NCBI GenBank assembly: GCA_963853835.1
Contig: OY970820.1
Span: 29,970,873 to 30,034,872 of the forward strand
Direction: 5' to 3'
Length of the DNA stretch: 64,000 nucleotides
Source: Calendula officinalis
Taxonomy: Eukaryota > Streptophyta > Magnoliopsida > Asterales > Asteraceae
This document shows positions 11,451 through 22,879 of this stretch, one piece after another. Position numbers and translations under genes: made by a program. The notes below the pieces were generated by a model, which worked only from the letters and a program-made list of their open reading frames with translations, made no database searches and had not been told where the DNA came from. How positions within the stretch are numbered: position 1 is the first letter of the stretch; each line of letters begins with the position of its first letter.

Positions 11451-12028
11451 TTTCGTTCGGATTTTTCGAAATCTACAACCCAACCCGTTAATTTTGTTCT
11501 AAATTAGTCGTCAGGAAGAGTATTGCAAATAATATAACAATCTTGAACCTATTTTTATGTAACATTGTTTTTATGTTAATCGTGTTTTATTAATCTTTGA
11601 ATATTTTAATATTAATTATTTTTTATATAAAATGAAAAAAAAAATCTAGAAAAATGACATTTTTATTTACTAGAAGAAATGGGCAAAAAAGAGATTAAAA
11701 ATTGAAAAAAGAATCTCTCAATTATTGCCAGTCAATCATTATTATAATCATGATTATTCTACTATTAGTGAATTTAGTATCCTCTTTCTCTCTCTCTTTG
11801 TGTTTATTGAATTTCGTGTCAAGCAAGCATCCATTCATCAATGGTAGTTTCTTAACCAATGGACAATACTCTCTCTCTGATCATGTGAATTGTTTCTGTA
11901 GTTCGCTTGCTTCACGTACAATCCTAATTTCTAATGTATTATTCGTAAGCCTTTTTTTCCGTTTTGTAATCTAGAAAAGAGTGATAGCCATAAGTTTGAT
12001 TTCCGTTACAGTCTAAAAGGAAAGAAAA
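11451..12028. other. AT-rich DNA upstream of the NAC pseudogene
   Basis: No supported gene. A 90-codon open frame at 11702-11974 is low-complexity and hydrophobic by composition and I do not regard it as real. The last ~100 bp may be the former promoter and 5' UTR of the NAC pseudogene. Confidence 0.5.
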
Positions 12029-13972
12029 ATGAGTGGTCAGGTATTGGTGGCTATTGCGCCGGCAGTTCAATCGTCGCCACCGCCGACATCTCTTGCCCTG
12101 GATTTCGGTTTCATCCAATCGATGAGGAGCTTGTTATGTGTTATTTAAGCCGTAAGGCTTGTGGAAAGCCGTTCGATTTGAAGCTGTATCGGAAATTGAC
12201 GTTTATAAATCCGAACCATGGGAACTTGCTGGTAGGTTATTGAATTTGTTTATGCTTTGAATTCCGATTCATCAGTTTTATGTGCAGGGGCGGAACTAGA
12301 CATTTCCGTCAGCAGTAGCACCCTTACGAAACAAAAATGAATTTTACATAAATGTCTCTATTACATAAACATCATGTTTGATTATATACACTAAGTCTTC
12401 AATAACGAATTATTAATTTCATAAACCTACAAGACAACAATTAATTTTATAGACCTAAAACTAAAAGCTACAATATACACACTTTGGATACTTTTTATTT
12501 GGTTTAAATTTTTTTTGGGGTTTTGAGTTTGGATTGATTGATGCCTTAATTTTTTAAGACTGATTTGGGCTATTGTTAAAATTTTTTAATCTAGTAGAAG
12601 AATTGCACCATAATATAAAAACAATTATTCTAGAATATATTTACCCTGTGGAAAAAAATTGAGTAGTGTCCCGTGCCACTGCGGAACCTATTATAGGTCC
12701 GCCTCAGTTTATGCGTCTTCTTCAACATTTTCACTTGTAATCTGGTTATTTAATAAAATTATATTCAATTGCTAGTTGATAATCGTAATTTGGTGGTAAA
12801 TTGCTAGGAACAATGTGTGCATTATACACGAAATTGCAATTGGAAAAAAAAAAACATGTTATTTTCCTTTTTCTTACTCAAATTACCCCAATTTATTGTA
12901 ACTAGCTTTTTCGTGTGTGTTTTGGCCTTTGGGGTTTAATTATTATTCGATTTGAGGAAGATGTGGGTTGTAAAAATCAAAACTTAAGACTATGTCAATT
13001 CTTACTCAAATATCCCCTAACGTATTTATTTTTTACAACTTTACCCCTCTAATCTTCTTTGTAGATCTCCACGTTAGATAAAAGGTAGTTTTTTGATTAT
13101 TTTACCGTTATAAGTTCATCATCTAATCCGTAAACTATTTGAAGATATGGGTTTGGTTAACACAAAAGCTCATAAGTTAGATTTGTAAATTGTTAGACTT
13201 TTCAACCCTGAAGACAAGAGACCTTGAATGGTACTTTTTCAGTCCAGGAGATTAGAAAATATAGCAATGGTTCTCGTTTAAACCGTGCTACTGGTAAAGG
13301 CTATTAATAGGCAACCGGAAAAGACCGACCCGTTCGCCATAAATCCCAAATGATAGAAATGAAGAAAACCCTCGTGTTCCATAGCGGGCGTGCCCCAGAT
13401 GGCAAACGTACTAATTGGGTCTTAAACGTGAGAATTAAGTTCCGGTCAAACAGTCAAACGGGCCTTAAAAAGATTATGTTTTTCACTTTTTCTACATGTA
13501 AATTGTAGTTGTTCCTCCATCCTGCAAGAACTAGAATGATTGACTCGGCACACGTATTAGTGAATTCATGTGTAATTCTAATCAAATGACCTAAATACCC
13601 TTATAACATGAAACTAATTTTCACCGGAAGCTGCTGCCAACATGATCCATTTAAGAAACGAGCCAATTGTAGACCATCAAATCATCCCATATGTCTGAAA
13701 ACGTGAACGATCAGAAGACTGTGTTGTTGACTTTGACCATGGGCCCGACCTAGAAACCTTTTCACTTTTTCACAACAAAAGACCAAAACAAACCAGTAAC
13801 GGTTCAGAAGAGTCAACCACAAGTCAAGAAGAACCAGTAACAACTTCATCTGCTGCACTCATGGAATTCCCTCTTTTATAATCTCTTGAAACGAATAAAA
13901 GTCATCCGTCAGCAAGTCAACCCTCATTTGATGCATCTACTCTTGAGAAATCTGTGCCAGCTGGATACTTGA
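12029..13972 (+). pseudogene. NAC transcription factor pseudogene, 5' part (exons 1, 2 and start of last exon)
   Basis: Exon 1 (ATG at 12029 to ~12232) encodes a NAC N-terminus with PGFRFHPIDEELVMCYLSRK; it carries one frameshift before PGFRF (ccctgg short by a base) and a second after KPFDL. A donor-like GTAGGT follows. A hAT MITE (12285-12707) sits in intron 1. Exon 2 remnants (~13210-13440) read TRDLEWYFFSPGD, then SRLNRATGKGY, then KDRPVRHKSQM, MKKTLVFHSGRAP and RTNWV, with nonsense codons and a frameshift near 13253-13265 and two stops at ~13307-13312. The last exon runs to 13972 and ends SLEKSVPAGYL..., where the Tat element interrupts it; it resumes at 23509. The C-terminal coiled-coil phrase resembles the ANAC050/ANAC052 group (transcriptional repressors working with JMJ14). 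It is a different subtype from the intact NAC gene at 35846. Confidence 0.85.
12285..12707. mobile_element. hAT-type MITE in NAC pseudogene intron 1
   Basis: Ends CAGGGGCGGAACTAG and ...CCGCCTCAG form imperfect inverted repeats. The flanks TTTATGTG (12277-12284) and TTTATGCG (12708-12715) are an 8-bp duplication with one mismatch, as for hAT elements. It is homologous at both ends to the element at 48579-48965 (shared AATTAGAAATTTCC-like and GTAGCACCCTT blocks). Confidence 0.8.
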
Positions 13973-14577
13973 TAATGAGGATTGGTAAATATGCGACATG
14001 TTCTCGCATCTCCGGCATCCGGACGGAAGGGCCGGACGAATGATATTGGGTTCGTATCCCCATGCCAGGATCCAAGCGATGAGCGGGTTTTCTGGATAAA
14101 GGGCATCGAACCACGTGAACATCAAATGCGATTTAGGTCCAAGACGGCTTAGGTGAAAGCCTAAGTCTTTACACTACAGTTAACAGGTCGAACCACAGTT
14201 TATTACTCCAGAGACTCCTACACGAACCGGACCGAAGGAGGAGGGACGATCTTTTTCCCGCCCAACCGTCCGGTTATAAATATACATGTGCATCAAATGA
14301 TCAAGGTACGCTTTCTAACCACAACACACTACACTTACACTTAGCATTCAATACCGTCACGATTTGAGCACTGAATGCTAACATCACCACTCTCATACCT
14401 ATACATTCAATACGATTTTGTACCAACATTAAACCCACAATAGAACTTACGTCGCAAAGTCTAACTTGAGCGTCGGAGTGTTCTCACGAGGATCACCCTC
14501 AGGGAACATCTGAGTAAGGGTTTCGGTTGGGGAAGACCTACCGTCCGCCTCGGCTCCCCGAAGAACCAGTTTCAACA
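13973..14577 (+). repeat. 5' LTR of the Tat element
   Basis: 605 bp, matching 22880-23508 over its whole length. It starts TAATGAGGATTGG when the border is set by the target duplication; a canonical TG start would be three bases further in. It ends TTTCAACA before TTTGGCGCC. It lacks a 24-bp segment present in the 3' LTR near 23437-23460, the largest difference I saw. Confidence 0.9.
14275..14282 (+). promoter_or_regulatory. TATA box of the Tat LTR
   Basis: TATAAATA lies in the middle of the LTR after a GC-rich stretch; the same box is at 23181 in the 3' LTR. This would place the LTR transcription start ~30 bp downstream, near 14310. Confidence 0.65.
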
Positions 14578-14598
14578 TTTGGCGCCATCCGTGTGACC
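14578..14598 (+). other. Primer-binding region of the Tat element
   Basis: TTTGGCGCCATCCGTGTG follows the 5' LTR directly. TGGCGCC is the usual motif just inside the 5' LTR of Tat elements. I do not assign the primer tRNA. Confidence 0.7.
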
Positions 14599-14607
14599 AC
14601 GAGCAAA

Positions 14608-15974
14608 ATGGTCCTAGAATCGACGACAAAAGGAAGGAATCGCCCTCCAGTGTTAATAACAAACGAGCAGACTCCTCCACCTTTTTCCGCTTTGGCAGTT
14701 GTTAACGCTACGACCTGCCCTCCTCCTCCTTCCGGATCTGGGAAGGATGACCCCACGAAGGAAGAAATCGAAGAGTTCAACCTCTTCTGCAAGTTCAGGA
14801 AGTTAAGGAATTTGGAGATGAGCCAGAGGAGGACTGGAGAAGGAAATAGCGGGGTGGGAAGAACGTTAACTTACTCCAGCGAGGAATCTACTTAGGAAGA
14901 GTTCACTAGAGAAACCTCCAAGGGAAAAACTTCTTCCCTACGGGCCCGCAGTCAGGGACCTCGGGGAGACAGAGAAGAAGAGCGAACTACCCGGAGAAGG
15001 AGGGAAGGATCTTCCCAACCTCACTCCGCCACACCCAGGAGTTTCCGGTCTCCATTCACTGACGACATCAACGAGATGCCGATTCCTCCCGGGCTTAAGG
15101 GTCCTAGAGTGAAGTCATACGATGGGACGTGAGATCCAGATGACCACGTAGCCAGCTCGCTGGGCCGTCAGAATGATACCTATGGACCAAAAGTTATGGT
15201 GTCTATACTTCGCAGGAACGTTGGGGGGTTCGGCTCGATATTGGATGTCCAGCTTACCGCATAAAAGCATAACCAACTTTAAAAGAGCTTGATGCGCAGT
15301 TTAGTCATAGTTTCATACAACAAAAGAAGTATCAGCAGCGATCCCAGTCTATCATGGCTTGCAGACAGCGAGAAGGAGAATCGAACAAATCGTACTTTAA
15401 AAGATTAAACGAGCAATGCCGGAAGATGCCCGTCCGGGAAGATTCGCTCATAATAGCGGCCTTCATGTATGGTCTCCGTGAGGGAGAGTTCGTCAGAGAA
15501 CTGTCAAAAAGGGATTTTGTCGAGGCCAATGATATGATCAATGCGGTAAATAAGGTGCTCAAGCAGGAGGAAGAAAGCGCAGAAAAACTGCGTTTTGAGG
15601 CCCAAGAAAAGAAAGGGATGTCCGGCTACGGTTCCCTTCGGAGCACCGAAAGGCCAAGGGGTTCCTTCCGGTCAAATTTTCCCAACCGAGCAACCTTTAA
15701 AGGGAAAACCTCAGGAGGAAGGTACCAGAATGGAAGCTATGAACATCATCGTCTAGAAACGTTCACGACTTCAGATCCTAAGGTAGATAAGGATGGAAGG
15801 ACTCCTCGGAAAAGATACCCTCGAGACCCGAATGCTTACTGTGAGTTCCACAAAATAATGGGTCACGCCACTGCAACTTGCGAAAGCTATAAGAGAGAAA
15901 AGGAAAGTCAAAAGAAAGGAAAAAGGCGTAGACGGGATAACCGAAGTACCGAAAGGCGGAGTGACCGTGTATGA
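14608..15974 (+). pseudogene. Gag-like ORF of the Tat element, broken
   Basis: Reading starts at ATG 14608 and is Pro- and charge-rich. Stops occur at ~14893 (TAG) and ~15130 (TGA, in a YDGT-DPDDH phrase typical of Tat gag), and a frameshift near 15260 is needed before the clean open stretch 15354-15974. That part includes a long basic region and a CEFHKIMGHATATC motif, the C-x2-H...H-x4-C knuckle of Tat gag proteins that binds RNA in the virus-like particle. The downstream protease frame overlaps the end. Confidence 0.8.
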
Positions 15975-16640
15975 TACGGAAATCATGATGGCGGAAGAGG
16001 AAGTTTATTCTATATCTCCTCAACGAAAGAGAAAAGGAGTAGCTATAGAGTTTGGAAGGGATGAACCTATCCCCGAAGGATATGTGGGGATGGAACCACT
16101 GGTGATCTGCGGTGCCATCGCCCGGACGATGGTTCGGCGAATTTATGTGGATGGAGGGAGTTCCGCTAACATTATGTATGATCACTGCTTTGAAAAATTC
16201 TCCCATGAAGTCAAAGCGTTCCTCAAACCAGCAACATCATCAGTGGTAGGATTTTCTGGACGTTCGGTATGGCCACGAGGAAAGATTCACCTACCTTTGG
16301 TGTTGGCAGATTGGAATTCTAGTCGCAGTAAGTCCATCGTAATGGAGTTTATCGTCATTGAAGCCCCGTCCCGATTCAACGTCATTTTGGGACGAACTGG
16401 AATGTGGCAGTTGCAGGCAATTGCATCCACCATTCATGGTTTGCTCAAGTTTCCTTCAGAGCATGGGGTGCTCATTATGCAGAGCATGCCTATGCCCACA
16501 ACAGAGTGCGGAAGTGTAACGCATCAAGACAGTTGGACGGAGCAGGAGGAGGCTCAGGTCGTGGTAAATACGGAATACCCGGAGATGACTGTTCAGATAG
16601 GAGGCGACCTTCCCCCCAAGTTGAAAGGAGAACTTGAGGC
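15961..16640 (+). pseudogene. Aspartic protease region of the Tat element
   Basis: The frame opening at 15961 holds VDGGSSANIMYDHC near residue 61, the D-[TG]-G-S active-site motif in the form usual for Tat elements, and RFNVILGRTGMW further on, the expected C-terminal protease motif. The protease would cleave the Gag-Pol product. The same frame runs on into reverse transcriptase up to 17004, where it ends after a frameshift, so the polyprotein is not complete. Confidence 0.85.
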
Positions 16641-18566
16641 CCTCCTTAGGAAAAATAAGCATGTTTTCGCCTGGGAACCCAAGGACATGACGGGCGTATC
16701 CCGGGAGTTTATGGAGCATAGGCTAAATATTAACCCAGCGTTCACACCGGTTAAACAATCAAAGAGAGGAATGGCAGTCGATCGAGTCAAAGTGGTTAGT
16801 AAAGAGGTAGAGGGCTTGGTATCGGCCGGAGTACTACGAAGCACTCAATACCCAGAATGGGTAGCTAATCCGGTATTGGTAAAAAAGGGGGACAGGTCCA
16901 TGCGGATGTGCGTAGATTTTAAAGACCTTAACAAAAGCATGTCCCAAAGACAGCTACCCCCTTTCGGAGATAGAACAGAAGATAGAAGCACTAGGAGGGT
17001 ATAAGTGGAAGTCATTTTTGGACGCTTACAAGGGGTACCATCAAGTACAGATGGCCAAAGAGGATGAAGAGGAAACAGCCTTCCACACAGCCAAAGGCAC
17101 GTTCTGCTACATTAAAATGCCCTTCGGACTGCGAAATGCAGGAGCTAATCAGTCGACAAGGCTTTTGAAAAGCAGATTGGTTGCAATCTGGTGGTATACG
17201 TTGACGGTATGGTGATCAAAAGTACAGGGGATAGCGACCTAATCAGTGATACTGAGGAAACCCTGCGACGATTACAAGAGATCAATATGAAGTTGAACCC
17301 CAAAAAGTGTTCATTCGGCATGAGCAGAGGCAAATTCCTGTGTCACATTATAACACCTTTCGGTATACAAGCTAACCCAGAAAAAATAGAAAGTCTGTTG
17401 AAAATAGGAACCCCACGAACGGTGAAGGAAGTACAGCCCCTAAATGGAAAGCTTGCCGCGTTAGGGCGCTTCCTGGCGAAATCTGCAGAGAGGTCATCCC
17501 TTTCTTCAAAACATTGCATGGGTGTACCAAAAAAGGGGGGGTAGAGTGGACCAAGGAAGCTGAAAGGGCGTTCAAAGAATTAAAGAAATACTTACGAAGT
17601 ATTCCTACTATGGCCAGTCCGAAGACCGAGGAAGCTTTGGTCATGTACTTGTCAGCAGGAAGGGAAGCAATCAGTTCGGTATTAATTGTAGAAAGAGTAG
17701 GGAAACAAGTTCCAATATACTTTGTCAGCTGGGTGCTACAGGGTGCATAGTTAAACTATTCGATGATTGAGAAGCTAATTCTAAGCTTAATATATTCGGT
17801 CATACGTTTGAAGAGATACTTTCAAGCTCATGCGGTAACGATTCTAACTAACCAACCGATCAAAAACATATTACTTCAACCCGAACGGTCAGGATGGATG
17901 ACCAAATGGGAACTTGAATTAGGGGAGTATGAGATGACGTTTAAACCAAGGCCAAGTATAAAGGGTCAAGCATTGGCAGATTTCTTGTTAGAAATGCCGG
18001 ATGAAGAAAGACCGATTGGGGAAAGTATGCAGGTCGAAGAAAATGGGAAGTCGGTGTATGTAGTAAGTAGTGTGCTTTGGCGGATGTATACGGACGGAGC
18101 CGCAGGGTCCGATGGGTGCGGTGCAGGAGTTGTCATGTCCGGGCCTCAGGAAGAGAAAGTAACATACGCCCTAAGATTCGATTTCGCATGCACATACAAC
18201 GAGGCCGAGTACGAGGCATTATTAGCAGGGTTAAACCTGGCTAAGAGCTTAGAAGTAAAGGAACTCGGGGCATTTGCGGATTCAATGTTAGTTGTCAACC
18301 AAGTGAACGGATCCTACTAAGCTAAAGAAAGCCACATGAAACGGTATTTAGAGCAGGTGAAAAGCAAGGTGGCCAAGTTTGAGAAATTTAAAATTACTCA
18401 GGTTCCTCGAACCAAGAACAAAGAGGCGGACACACTTAGCAAGTTAGCTTCAATGTTATACCACCATCTTACAAAGGAGGTTCTAGTAGAAGTACTCCCA
18501 AAAAGAAGTATTGTGCAAACAGCAGAGGAGGAAGTAGCAGATATAGGTGAAAACCAAGACTGCTAG
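16641..18566 (+). pseudogene. Reverse transcriptase, RNase H and second RNase H of the Tat element, broken
   Basis: Reverse-transcriptase motifs are seen in order: WVANPVLVKKGDRSMRMCVD, then after a frameshift near 16935 FLDAYKGYHQVQM and MPFGLRNAG, then after a small deletion near 17145 YVDGMVIKS. The last motif should be YVDDMV; the second catalytic Asp is Gly here. The first RNase H region follows (~17514-18000) with a TAG at 17748. The extra RNase H starts MYTDGAAGSDGCGAG (~18086) and includes YNEAEYEALLAGL; a TAA at 18318 interrupts it. Two RNase H domains are the hallmark of the Tat lineage. Confidence 0.88.
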
Positions 18567-18637
18567 ATGAAACCGATCAGACAATACCTTGTAGAAGGAA
18601 TTCTTCAGTTAGCACCAGTGAAGCAAGGAAGGTCAGA

Positions 18638-19864
18638 ATGAAAGCTGGAAGGTATGTGATAAAAAATGACCGGTTGTACAGAAAAGGATACTCTACTCCG
18701 TGGTTGCAGTGCCTGGGTCAGACAGAGTCCCAGAAGGAGATAGAGGAAATACACGAAGGTCTTTGCGGAGCGCATGCAGGATCAAGGGCTCTAACACAAA
18801 AGGTATTCCGAATGGGATATATTTGGCCTCAAATGTCGAAAGACATTCAGGAGTATGTTAAGAAGTGTCAGAAATGCCAAGCATATTCAAACATTCCTAG
18901 CCAAGCACCCATCAACTTTACAAGTATCCAAAGCCCATGGCCGTTTTGTCAATGGGGAATCGACATAGTAGGACCTTTCCCAAAGGCTCCGGGAGATCTG
19001 AAGTTCTTGGTGGTGGCGGTAGATTACTTTACCAAATGGGTTGAAGTGAAACCGTTAGCATGTATCTCAGGAGCGAACGTTGTTAAATTCGTATGGAAGC
19101 AAATCGTGTGTAGGTTCGGTCTCCCACATACCATCGTGAGCGACAATGGAAAGCACTTCGCCAACAATCCCTTCAAAGATTGGTGCGCAGGTTTGTGCAT
19201 TCGTCAAAATTTTACATCGGTCGCTCATCCCCAGGCTAATGGGCAAACTGAGGTGACAAACAGAACCATAGAAAAGGGAATAAAGAAGCGTTTGAGCCGC
19301 GCAGAAGGGGGATGGGCAGACGAATTGCAAAGCGTCCTGTGGGCGTACCGAACCACAGTAAGAAGCGCAATTCAAGAAACCCCTTACAGTTTGGTGTATG
19401 GGTCGGAGGCGGTCATCCCACTTGAAGTCACCTTACCGTCCCCACGAGTTAAAAACTTCCGTGTGGAAGGAAATGCAGAGGCATTAAGGCACAACCTAGA
19501 CCTTGTAGACGAACGAAGGGAAAACGCTGCCATGCGGCAGGCAGTGTACAAATTACGGATGGAAGGGTACTACAACACGAAGGTCCGAGGGACAACGTGT
19601 AAGGTAGGGGACCTGGTGTTAAAAAAGAATGAAGTCAGTCTTCATTATAAACCAGGAAAGTTAACACCTAATTGGGAAGGCCCCTACAGAGTGAAGGAGG
19701 CCAGGAGGAACGGTTCTTACGTATTAGAAACGATGAATCGGTCGACCATTCCTCGGGCTTGGAACATGAGGAACTTACGTAAGTTCCATTATCAGGGAAG
19801 CGACGATCGCTTTTGTGCTAAAAGTAGCCCTTATGCTTTAATATATTGTACGATCATTTCTTGA
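18638..19864 (+). CDS. Integrase of the Tat element, open reading frame intact
   Basis: An uninterrupted 408-codon frame. It has the H-H-C-C zinc region (HEGLCGAHAGSRALTQK ... CQKCQ), the catalytic core with GIDIVGPFP, VSDNGKHF and NGQTEVTNR giving the D-D-E triad, and a C-terminal domain with LVLKKNEV and PNWEGPYRV. The enzyme would insert the cDNA copy into the host genome. The ATG at 18638 is only the first Met in the frame; in a live element integrase is cut from the polyprotein. It stays open although upstream pol is broken, so it cannot be made in the usual way. Confidence 0.88.
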   Translation: MKAGRYVIKNDRLYRKGYSTPWLQCLGQTESQKEIEEIHEGLCGAHAGSRALTQKVFRMGYIWPQMSKDIQEYVKKCQKCQAYSNIPSQAPINFTSIQSPWPFCQWGIDIVGPFPKAPGDLKFLVVAVDYFTKWVEVKPLACISGANVVKFVWKQIVCRFGLPHTIVSDNGKHFANNPFKDWCAGLCIRQNFTSVAHPQANGQTEVTNRTIEKGIKKRLSRAEGGWADELQSVLWAYRTTVRSAIQETPYSLVYGSEAVIPLEVTLPSPRVKNFRVEGNAEALRHNLDLVDERRENAAMRQAVYKLRMEGYYNTKVRGTTCKVGDLVLKKNEVSLHYKPGKLTPNWEGPYRVKEARRNGSYVLETMNRSTIPRAWNMRNLRKFHYQGSDDRFCAKSSPYALIYCTIIS

Positions 19865-20749
19865 TCATCGTTTGTATTAAGTCGGATGCATTAATGAAAA
19901 CCCCTACGGGCAGGTTCTTTTGTTAATAGTTTCTTTTACGATAATGATTATGCTACGAATAGTTTTTAAATAATCAAAAAATCTCCTACGAATAGGGGAA
20001 AAAGTGTTCTAATCCCCGAAGCGGTCAAGCATTCTATTTATGGTTAACAGAAAACCAAGTCGATGAAACATAAAACATGCATGCGAATTACGAAAAGTCT
20101 CCAAGGAGGGACGCCTCCAAAAATAGGAAATTTATATAAAACAAAGCGATAGTACATTAAACAAGTACAAGTTACAAAAAACGATAAATTCAAGCAATAC
20201 GACGAATACGAATACGATAAATTTAACAAGGTACGAATTACAGTCTTCAAACAAACACAAAACCTTCCCAAAAGAAAAATGCCTTATATAAAAGACAAAA
20301 AAAACGGCCACATCTTCTGGCGATCAAAAAAACTAATCGGTCGGGGGATCTTGGCCTCTAGCGGAACTCTCCGTCACATCTTCTGGCCCGGAAGAAACCT
20401 GGAGAAGTTGAGCTTTTAGTTCGCCAAGGGAAATAACACCGGATTCAAGGGCTTGGAGCAGAGGATGTCGAATGGATACCAGTTCACCAAACAAACCCAT
20501 AATGTTTGTCTAGGCGTCAAGGTAATTATGAACGGGCATGGCATCCTTAAGCTTGTCAGCATATGCCCGGTGCGTGTCAAGACATCCTTGATACTGGCTG
20601 AATCAGATGCTTTCCCTCTGAAGATTGGTATTGGCACTCACAAACTCACCCGAAGACAGAATGGCTTGGACGACCCCAGGAATTCCTTTCTGCAACAACC
20701 AAGAGATGTATTTGTAACAATCTCTTACCTGGTCTTGCAGCTTTTTATT
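19865..20749. other. Post-integrase region of the Tat element
   Basis: Non-coding on the plus strand. It is largely the 3' side of the antisense gene region; frames at 20416-20761 have no recognisable product. Confidence 0.5.
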
Positions 20750-22607
20750 CTATTTGTTTGAAGAATCTAAGGCCTCTTCCGCCTGGGCATCTTTCTCAAC
20801 CAACATATGTTCCAGCTCAGCAATTCTTGCAGGAAGGGTACTGTATTCGCTTTTCAAGTCAATAATTTGAGCATCTTTGGCAGACGAAGATCGTCTCAAC
20901 TCTTCAATACCTGCAACAAGTTCACGATTCTCCTCAAGCAAAGATTTATTCACACTAACCAATCGATCTTTCTCTTCCTTCTCTTTCTGATGCAACGTTT
21001 TGACTGTATTCAACAGCTCATTCAAACGAAAGGCTCGGTCCCGAAAGGCTCGGTTGTTCGGGAACCTAGCACCTTGACGGTCCCGAAAGGCTCGGTTGTG
21101 GAAGCAGAAATGGTTGTACGCACTTTCTTACCTGCAAGAAGATTTTGGGGGCATACGTAAGCAACGTAAAGGTACCAACATATTTCCGGGAAAAGTAAGC
21201 TTACCCTAAAAGGGAAATTAGGTAAGGAGGATTGGCTTTGTGCGGGTTGCGTCGAATACGAGCTTTTTACAGTAGAAGATAGTTGCATTCCAGAACCAAA
21301 TAAGCTGCTCTCAAAAGCTGCTAAAGCAGAAGTGCTTAATGACACCAACGGACGACGGAACGAGGAAGATGGCGGGGGTACTGAGATAAAGGAAGAACTC
21401 ACGGGGGGAATTCCGGATACATGATATGGCATAACGGTGGATGGAGATTCAGGAGGGCTCACAACATTATGAGGTTTCTCAGAAACAATGGTAGACTCGG
21501 GTAATTCTGCAAAGGATAAAGTAAGTTAACATCACTCAAAAGTAAACACAAAAGTACACATAAACGTAATGAGCTGTACCTTCTTCCTCAATCAAAATTC
21601 GTTTGGGCGAAGAATGGGAGCCCTCACCAAGCGGCCTCTTCAGACGGGGATCTTTCGTTTTTTCAGGAACAGAAATAGAGCGGACAGATCGATCCTTTCG
21701 TGGTTTCAAAGTTTCCATTTGTGAATCATGCACCATTGTATCCTCAACCGTAAAAGTGGATGGGTGTGATTCAGGAGCAACAGAAGAGACAATTACGTCG
21801 GAAGGAGCATCGAGGGTCCCTTCTGAACTTTTAGAAGACTCTGATGGGGGAAGAAAAGGGACGATTGGGCCATCTTTGATAGAAACGATACCTGGGGGAG
21901 GAATGCCTTTGGGCATTTTCAAGCGTCGGAGCAATGAAACCTCTTTATTATCGATCATCCAGATCGGACGAATGCCTTGCGACAAATAATAAGGGCTCAA
22001 ATCCGCCATCCCTAAAAAGACCTCGTCCGGATCTTCCCATTTAACTTCGATGGACGAGAGGGTTTTTCACTTGTGCAGATTCTTCGGGAGATAACTCTGG
22101 GGGTGGCTCAAACGTACGACCAACGATTTTCCCCCAAGAGAACTCCGCACCCTTAAAAGCAGACCGACTAACAAAAAGGAACCCGTGCTTCCAACCATGG
22201 ATGGAGTCTCTCAACCCGGTGATATGCTCGTGGCGAAACAATCTGGGAGATAGGGGGATACCAAGGGACTGACAAAGCATGATGAAGCCTATAATTTTCC
22301 GAAAAGAGTTGGGCGCAAGTTGCGCAACATGCAGACCAAGATCCTGAAGAAGGTTGATGATAAAATCATCAAGAGGGAAGTGCATTCCTCCTAGTAGATA
22401 TTGAAGGTAAATAGGCTCAAACCCTTCGGGTGCAGTTTTGATGCTCTCCGACCCCACGGGTAAGCGAAGGGGATATCGAGGGTCGATATGAAATTCAGAG
22501 GCGATAGAAGAAACATCAGGCTCGGAAAGGCTGGTATATGTATTGAAGGCAGTGATCTATACAGGTTTATCGCTCTTTTCCTTCGATTGCTTATCTTTCT
22601 TAGTCAT
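20750..22607 (-). pseudogene. Antisense extra ORF of the Tat element, probably spliced, broken
   Basis: On the minus strand an ATG at 22607 opens a frame (MTKKDKQSKEKSDKP...), broken by a TAG near 22558, then reading GSESIKTAPEGFEPIYLQYL and on to ~22075, where a one-base slip leads into a second frame (WEDPDEVFLGMADLSPYYLS) down to ~21580. There a donor-like AAG/GTACAG occurs, with an acceptor TTTGCAG near 21510. A Ser/Pro-rich frame (21022-21462) and a strongly charged coiled-coil segment (minus strand, 21025-20750, ENRELVAGIEELRRS) follow. Extra ORFs, including antisense ones, are known from Tat-lineage elements between integrase and 3' LTR; their function is unknown. Confidence 0.7.
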
Positions 22608-22879
22608 TTTTTGGGCTTCGAAAGATTGGGTGAAAAGGGGAAGTAAAAGAGAAGTTAGAAGATAAGAAGGACAGAAGACGAAAAATAAGTTTTATAGGAG
22701 AGGAAGTTGAAAAGGCCATTAGCGGTTTCCAACGGTCGGATACACTCAAGGTAACGGTAACTTTTGCGGTTCGAAAACGTAACTTGGCAATAGAGTAAAC
22801 AAAGAGTCGTAACGTGAATAGCATGATAAAGTTAGTAGTAAACCATAAGCGAATACGTTTACTCCTAACTTGAGGGACT

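Noticed and set aside
11702..11974. 90-codon hydrophobic frame
   Set aside because: AT-rich low-complexity translation, no leader, no family resemblance.
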